Shown here: positions 57,905 to 64,000 of the stretch, in pieces
Position numbering within the stretch: position 1 is the stretch's first letter
Layout: the number at the start of each line of letters is the position of its first letter
Origin: Miscanthus floridulus
Taxonomy: Eukaryota; Streptophyta; Magnoliopsida; Poales; Poaceae
Assembly (NCBI RefSeq): GCF_019320115.1
Contig: NC_089588.1
Location: 118,062,803 to 118,126,802 of the forward strand
DNA length: 64,000 bases
Direction of reading: 5' to 3'
The notes under the pieces: generated by a model
What the model was told of the DNA's origin: nothing
Databases searched by the model: none
What the model saw: the letters and a program-made list of their open reading frames with translations, nothing else
Program-made: the position numbers and the translations under genes

Positions 57905-57950
57905 TTATTTGAGTAAGCATCGTTCGAATCTCGATGACGAGATTCATCTT

Positions 57951-57964
57951 AAGGGGGGTAGAAT
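57951..57964 (+). other. Polypurine tract of the gypsy element
   Basis: AAGGGGGGTAGAAT directly precedes the 3' LTR start TGTAACACCC. Confidence 0.9.
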
Positions 57965-60807
57965 TGTAACACCCTAAAATTTGCAATATTTTGAAATAGG
58001 AGAATTTGATTTATTATGCATATTTGTGGGCATTTGCATTTAGAAAAATAATATTTTTTATCAAATTAAAATCAAATATAGGTCTACATACATGTATGTG
58101 CATTCATGCTGCTGCATATTACTTTTCTATTGTGTGGTTTGAAATCAAATTTCAAAAAAAAAATTTAACTTTGCGTTCAAACATGGTTGAAATTAGTTTA
58201 GAAAATTGGAAAAGGAAAATGAATTTCCCTTCCTCCCCTTCCCTATTTTCAGCCCAGGTCGGCCTGCACCCACATGGGCCTACCTCTCCTTTCCTCCACG
58301 TTGGCCCATCTCCCTCGACCACCCATTCTTTTCGCTGGCCTGTTCTCCGCGTCCCGTTTCTCCCGCACGGCCCAGCAAGCCGGTGGCCTAGTTGTGTAGT
58401 CTCCCGCGCTCCTCCTTTCCTTCCTCTCGCTGACCGCTCTGGCCCACATGTCGGAGCCATCTTCTTCAGCTCGTGTTTGAGCAGGACTCAGCGCCACCAT
58501 GACCATGTCCATTACCACCATGGGTCCTCGTGGTGGCATGCCTCCCAAGTCAGCCCCGCCTCATAAAAAGCCTACCGAGCCCGCGTCACCTCCCTATCTC
58601 GCCTTAGAGCAAGCTATCGCCCTCAACGAGACGCCGAGTCACCATAGCCCTAGCCGCTGCCATTGTCGTCCACCTCGCCGAGCGCCGCGCTGCCCTTCGT
58701 CGCTTCCCCGCTTGTTTTTTTGGATCCAGTGAGTTCCCCATCCTCTCCTCTCTCTCCTGGATCTCTCTGTTCGGAAAACCATGCACTGTTGGCTCTAAAC
58801 CGACATCGCCGGTGAGCTTTTTGCCGCTCTGGCCATGGCGCCACGTGTCCGTCCTATTTCGGCCGGTCATCGTCGTCTCCTCCCCACTAAATTCAATCCT
58901 GTCCACCTAGATCTAATCTAGCGGCCCAAGATTATGGATACCCCTTCACGGGCGTTTTTACAAAAAAACCCTTACAATTAATTAGATCTTAACCCGCAGT
59001 CCATAGTGTCTTTCCAGATTTTGTTTTCTTCTTTTGAAAGCGTACTTTGTTTCAGTTAGATCTAAAATACATTTTCACCTATTTACAATTTTGCCACTAA
59101 TCTTGTTTTAGCCATAAAATCTCGTTTTTAACTCCGATTTGATCCGTTCAGGTTGCGTTAGGTTCGTAATTCCATAATCTACATGTTCATACTACTGTTA
59201 TGTAGGTTGTCAACTTTTCAAATTTGAGGTTAGATTTAATCTATTATTTTACTAAAGAAAATCTTGTTTAATCCATAACTTCTTTGTTTTAGCTTCGATT
59301 TTTGTGATCTTCATGTCTGTGTGTTCATAGTGAGATGTAGATTCATTTTCCAAACTTCTCATCTTGATTTTATGCTGTTGGTGTATTGTTCTAAACTATA
59401 GCTTTTGTTTCCTATGCATGATTGCTCCTGGATGCTTGTATGTTGTTGTGATTATCGAGTATAGACGGTGAGCAATTCGTGGGGGACCAAGAGTATTACT
59501 TTGATGAGTCGGATCGGAAGGAGTACTTTGTTCAAGGTAATTATAGCATGGGATCATCCTTGTTTCCCATTTACTTTAATACATTAATTTCATGTTGCAT
59601 GTGTCGCCTTGATAGGGATTCCCTAGAATTGAACTTATACCTTATCACCTATGGGATATGCATTGGGTAGCTTTGCTAGTGCTCAATTAAACCATGATCT
59701 TGTAACTTGACTAATGGTATTTACAAAAAACATTAAAATATGACTTTTTAGCAACTTGGAAACAGGAGGCTAGAGTGTTTAGCTACTTTCTAAATGCTTT
59801 AGATTCCTCTCCCTAAGGACTTATCTATAAATGATCATCCGGGACTTACACTACAGCTGTGAGGGCTATATGGCTCTGGCTTTAGCTCAGTATCAGGACC
59901 TTTTCTAGCTTGTTAGTGGTTACCTTTATTGGTGTAAGAATGGCTTCCCGAATCAGGTATAGTACGACCTTTGTCCCCTTGAGTATACGTTGTGCGTCAT
60001 TATGCTATCGGGAAGGGGGGCTCTACATCTATTTGCCGAGTGAATCTAATGGCCCTAACTTGTTAGACGATCCTTTGAAAGGCTTCATAGTGAACCCTGC
60101 TGACCTTCCTTGGTAGTGGGTCAAGATGCTGATCACCTCAGGCAAAAGGGTAAATCATGACTCATAGTTAAAGTGTACAACCTCTGCAGAGTGTAAAACT
60201 GGTATATTAGCCGTGCTCACGGTCACGTGTGGCCTTGGAACCCTTACGAAATAGATGATCATTAATCGTTAATGATGATGAACACAAATGATACTGATGA
60301 TAAAGATGCTCACTAATGATTACTGTTTATGCTATTCATTATTCATGTTTACCTGATCATGTGTTTTTATGGGCTTGTGATAAACTTGTTGCTACTCAAT
60401 TGCTAAAATCATGACTCATTAAAAGCTAATCGCAGTTGAACCAGTGTCAGCCTTTTGAGCCTCATAAACCCCATGATATATTTGTTGAGTACGACATGTA
60501 CTTACACTTGCTTTATTTTCCAATTATTTGGACAAAAATCCCGGATGGGTACCAGATTACTAGAGTTTTGAGAAATTAGGCTTGTGATCAACCAGTCAGT
60601 TGTCCCTATGGAATTGGAGTCTTCACCCAAAGATCGGAGTTGTCTTTCCGCTATTTGCTGTCTAAGGTTATATCCTTTATAATAAGTACGTTATATATTG
60701 AGCATTGTCTTTTGATATTACCCTTATTTGTAGCTATATGTGAGATTTGATTTCCTGGGCTCACATATGGTGTTTATCTGGTTTTGTTCTTAAAACTGGG
60801 TGTTACA
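57965..60807 (+). repeat. Gypsy 3' LTR, full length
   Basis: It starts TGTAACACCCTAAAATTTGC and ends TGGGTGTTACA. It includes a GC-rich section at 58240-58900 and the peptide-like stretch at 59467-59543. Confidence 0.9.
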
Positions 60808-61327
60808 TTATGTCTTTTAATTAGGTGGTTACTAGAAATTAGCCATTAACTCAGCTGTTTCCAGTAACTGCAACCCATTGATTGGCCTTAACTCTCCTTG
60901 GATTATAAAAGGAGTGTGGCCGGTCAGGGAAAAGGAGAGACTATTAGTTGTTCTGGCCACGCACATTCTTGACTGAGCCCTCCTAACAATACACACACAA
61001 ACATAGGACGTGGGGTATTACCACTTCCGAGGGCCTAAACCTATCTAAATCCTCGTGTTTCTTGAGCCATTGCCTACAGTAGTTCCGGTGACCCTTTGAA
61101 TCTTTACTATCGAGGAATTCACCCTTGACACAATACAGCTCTTTTCGGCTTCACGCCAATACCTTAGGAGTAGGAGTAAAGTAGATCCCGACGAGTTTTT
61201 TAGTAGGCAGGGCTGCATCAATTTTGATCTCCGGTTTGCTTGTAAGTATGATCATTGATTTGTATCTAATCTTATGAGGCTGCATTATTTGATCTCTTGC
61301 TTGATTTGATATTAATCATAGTTATCA
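60808..61327 (+). mobile_element. Probable LTR fragment of a different retrotransposon
   Basis: It has a TATA-like GGATTATAAAAGGAGTG (60900-60916), followed by transcribed-looking DNA with CTAAACCTATCTAAATCC, as in LTR R/U5 regions of plant gypsy elements. No partner LTR is present, and it could be a solo or truncated LTR. Confidence 0.4.
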
Positions 61328-64000
61328 TGTAGCACCTAGTTTTAAGAACAAAACTAGATACACACCATATGTGAGCTTAGGAAGTCAAATCTCACATATA
61401 AGGGTAATATCGAAAGACAATGCTCAATATATAACATACTTAGTATAAAGGATATAACCTTAGACAACAAACAACGGAAAGACAACTCTGATCTTCGGGT
61501 GAAGACTCTAATTCCACAGGGACAACTGACTGGTTGATCACAAGCCTAATTCCTCCAAACTCTAGCAATCTGCTACCCATCCAGGATTTTTATACAAATA
61601 ATTGAAAAATAAAGCAAGCATAAATACATGTCATACTCAACAAATATAACATGGTGTTCATGAGGCTCAAAAGGCTGACACTGGTTCAACTATGATTAAC
61701 TTTTAATTGTCACAATTTTAGCACAGGAGTAGCAACAAGTTTATCATAAGCCTATATAAACACATGATCAGGTAAACATGAATAATGAATAGCATAAATA
61801 GTAATCATTAGTGAGCATCTTTGTCATCAGTATCATCAGTGTTCATCATCTATTTTGTAAGGGTTCCAAGGCCACTCATGACCGTGAGCGCGGCTGATAT
61901 ACCAGTTTTACACTCTGTAGAGGTTGTACACTTTCACTGTGAGCCATGATTTACCCTTTCACTCAAGGCGACCAACCTCTTGACCCACTACCAAGGAAGG
62001 TCAGCTGGGTTCACTATGATGCCTTTCAAAGGTTCGTCTAACAAGTTAGGGCCGCTAAGGTTTCCCCACCAATAAGGATGAACCCCCCCCAAGGAGTGAC
62101 TAACAAAATACCAAGAAACCAAAGTGCATCCTCTTGGTAGGCCGAGATCATACCTGTCGGAGCCCCTCTTGTGCCATAAAGGTAACCACAAACAAGCTCG
62201 AAAAGGTCCTCATACTGAGCTAAAGCCAGAGCCATGTAGCCCTCACAGCTGTACTGTAAGTCCTGGATGTTCGCTTACATATAAGTCCTTAGGGAGAGAA
62301 ATCTAGAGCACCATAAAATAGCCCAATGCTCTAGCCCCCTTGTTCCATGTTGCTAAAAACATCTTTTAATGTTTATTGCATATACCATTAGTCAAGTTAC
62401 AAGATCATGGCTTTAGTTGAGCACTAGCATCAAACTACCCAATGCAATACCCCATAGGTATTAAGGTACAAGGTAACAAAGTATAAGGAAATCCTAAGTG
62501 GTAATCAAGGTAGACTCATGCAACATGAATTAAATGATTAAAGGTGTATAGGACAACAAGGAAGATCCCATGCTATACTTGCCTTAAACTTGGATCCTTC
62601 TTCGATTGAATTGTAACTTCCAAAAGACTTCTATTGGATCACCAACTTCTTTTATATCACCAACGCAAAGCTAACCGACTAGACATGATCATAAAACACC
62701 ACACAAGCATCTATACAATCATACACAAAACAAACAATAGAACTAAATTAGAACAGTACACCAAACATATGAAATGGCAAGTAAAAAGGTTTTAAAGATA
62801 TTCTACACGTCGCGACGAACATACAGACTTGAAAAACACGCTAATCAAAACTACGGTTGTACATAAACGACTACAGGGTTTTATATTATAAAAGAAAAGA
62901 GAAGACTATAAGCTTGATTTATGTTAATTTGGAAAAACTATGTGAGTAGCATTAATTTATATTAAACAAATCATATTTATAATTAAAAACTGAGTTGAAG
63001 CTAATCATATTTTATTTATAAATATTTTGATATCATTTATGCCAATTCAACTTTAACTTGCAAATACAAACTGACATGAGAGAACATCTAATCAAATTTG
63101 ATATGTGTTTAGACTAAACATATTATAATTTAGAAACATATTTATGTTAGCAACTAGTCATGTTAAAATTTATTTGCAAAAGAGCATTGTATATAATTAT
63201 GTTGCTTTTATTTATAAAAACTAGTTGCATGCATATTAATCAAATTAATATTTAAGCATATATATAAAAGTCACTTAACATGAAAAACGATGACACTAGC
63301 ACATGGATCACATCGATACGAATCTAATGCAATTGGAATGACTCGAAATGGACATAAAACGAATATACGACGACAATATTATGAACCGGTGGTAATTTCG
63401 TAATTACCTTGTCTTCATCCTTTGGCCTCCCATATAGCCACCACACGGCCATGGCAACAGCAGCTACGTAGGGGTGGGCTTGACATGTTGCACAAATGAG
63501 AGGATGGTCGGGCTAGGCAGCCGACGGCGACGGCGACGGCGAGAGAAGGAGGAGAAAAATCTAATTTACTACACGAGGGATTTCCCAAACCAGGGGCTCC
63601 CTTACGGTAGTTTTGGTGTGCTTTGCCCAAAGGGTTGGTACATATTTATAGGGACAATGACAAAAACTCCCCACATCTACATCAACTAGCAATATGGTAC
63701 TAATTGATGTTGCACCCTCCATATTTACTAATGGGCCTAAATAATCATTAAAGCCCATTATTAAATAAATGCATGGGCCTTTAAGATTTATTAGGATTAT
63801 TGCATAGGGGCTTTGAGAGTTGGTTGGAAAATGAGATATATTATTTATTTTTAGAAAGAATTAATTTTGCAAGTAAAATAATTCTAGAAAAGTCTAGAAT
63901 TGATATTTAAGCCACGAAAAATACTCGGAGACCTCCAAAAATTAGGGGAAAATTCCCAGAGACACTTTGGAACATGATGAACCCAAATAAAGTATTTGGA
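61328..64000 (-). repeat. Reverse-oriented gypsy LTR, related to 57965-60807, runs off window
   Basis: Reversed, it ends GGTGCTACA at 61328. Upstream it contains CACATATGGTGTG, GCCTTTTGAGCCTC and CTAGTCGG-like segments in the same order as the gypsy 3' LTR. It is diverged from the other two copies. No primer-binding site lies next to 61328, so it is a 3' LTR whose body is beyond 64000, or a solo LTR. AT-rich DNA at 62900-63390 is expanded relative to the other LTRs. Confidence 0.7.

Larger units (their letters stand above)
51250..60807 (+). mobile_element. Decayed Ty3/gypsy retrotransposon
   Basis: In order: a truncated 5' LTR (51250-53006), primer-binding site, an upstream frame, gag, zinc knuckle, protease, RT, a large internal deletion, the integrase C-terminal half, a polypurine tract, and a 2843-bp 3' LTR (57965-60807). 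The integrase tail has TEDEATWEREEDLRKTYPQ, typical of chromovirus-type integrases. Many stops break the frames. The first ~1 kb of the 5' LTR is missing, so no target duplication can be checked. Confidence 0.9.

Overview
The window is repeat-dense nuclear DNA from a grass, probably a panicoid. This rests on CACTA transposons with CCTTTAGTCCCGGTTGG subterminal motifs, Stowaway (CTCCCTCC) and hAT-type (CCTGTTCGG) miniature elements, Ty3/gypsy and Ty1/copia retrotransposons primed by initiator tRNA-Met, and introns with plant splice sites. There is no bacterial or organellar backbone. The species cannot be named from sequence alone. I found no intact host gene. Host genes survive as a kinase pseudogene with a second kinase fragment, an orphan last exon, and exons captured by a transposon.

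Layout. (1) 1-11934: an old plus-strand CACTA element (element L). It has three 229-bp foldback units, a small GRF-finger/membrane gene, a TNP2 transposase cut off by a 4.7-kb satellite-like array of about 522-bp units, an internal promoter-like palindrome block, a broken Ulp1 peptidase gene, and a terminal end. (2) 11935-14583: CACTA remnants, a (CA)n(TA)n microsatellite, a MITE, and a copia reverse-transcriptase scrap. (3) 14584-19375: a non-autonomous CACTA built on TTTGCCTAGTG repeats. It carries a spliced host-gene fragment and a palindrome with arms of about 485 bp. (4) 19784-32162: a complete 12.4-kb CACTA element (element R) on the minus strand, with 3-bp ACA target duplications. It is in the same family as L and in inverse orientation. 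It encodes a GRF-finger/membrane protein, a TNP2 transposase with one in-frame stop, and a Transposase_24-like protein spliced to a Ulp1 cysteine peptidase with one single-base frame break. (5) 32163-34620: a Helitron-like tract with a GC-rich insert. (6) 34960-45216: a decayed MCAfunc/protein-kinase locus. A 4.66-kb non-autonomous LTR element (GTTAT duplications) sits just upstream of its start codon, and that element's 5' LTR holds a 599-bp CACTA (GAA duplications). (7) 44120-45100: a CACTA remnant. (8) 45547-49183: a truncated copia element ending in a 668-bp inverted repeat. (9) 49200-50814: a GC-rich minisatellite and an orphan last exon. (10) 51250-60807: a decayed Ty3/gypsy element. (11) 60808-64000: an LTR fragment, then a reverse-oriented LTR running off the window.

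The main biological unit is the CACTA family seen in L and R. Its genes are transcribed in one direction: foldback units, then GRF/membrane gene, then TNP2, then a central palindrome block with a TATA box, then the Transposase_24-Ulp1 gene. The shared architecture of the two copies, including identical exon lengths in the Ulp1 part, supports these gene models. All coordinates, splice sites and alignments were made by eye, without database searches.
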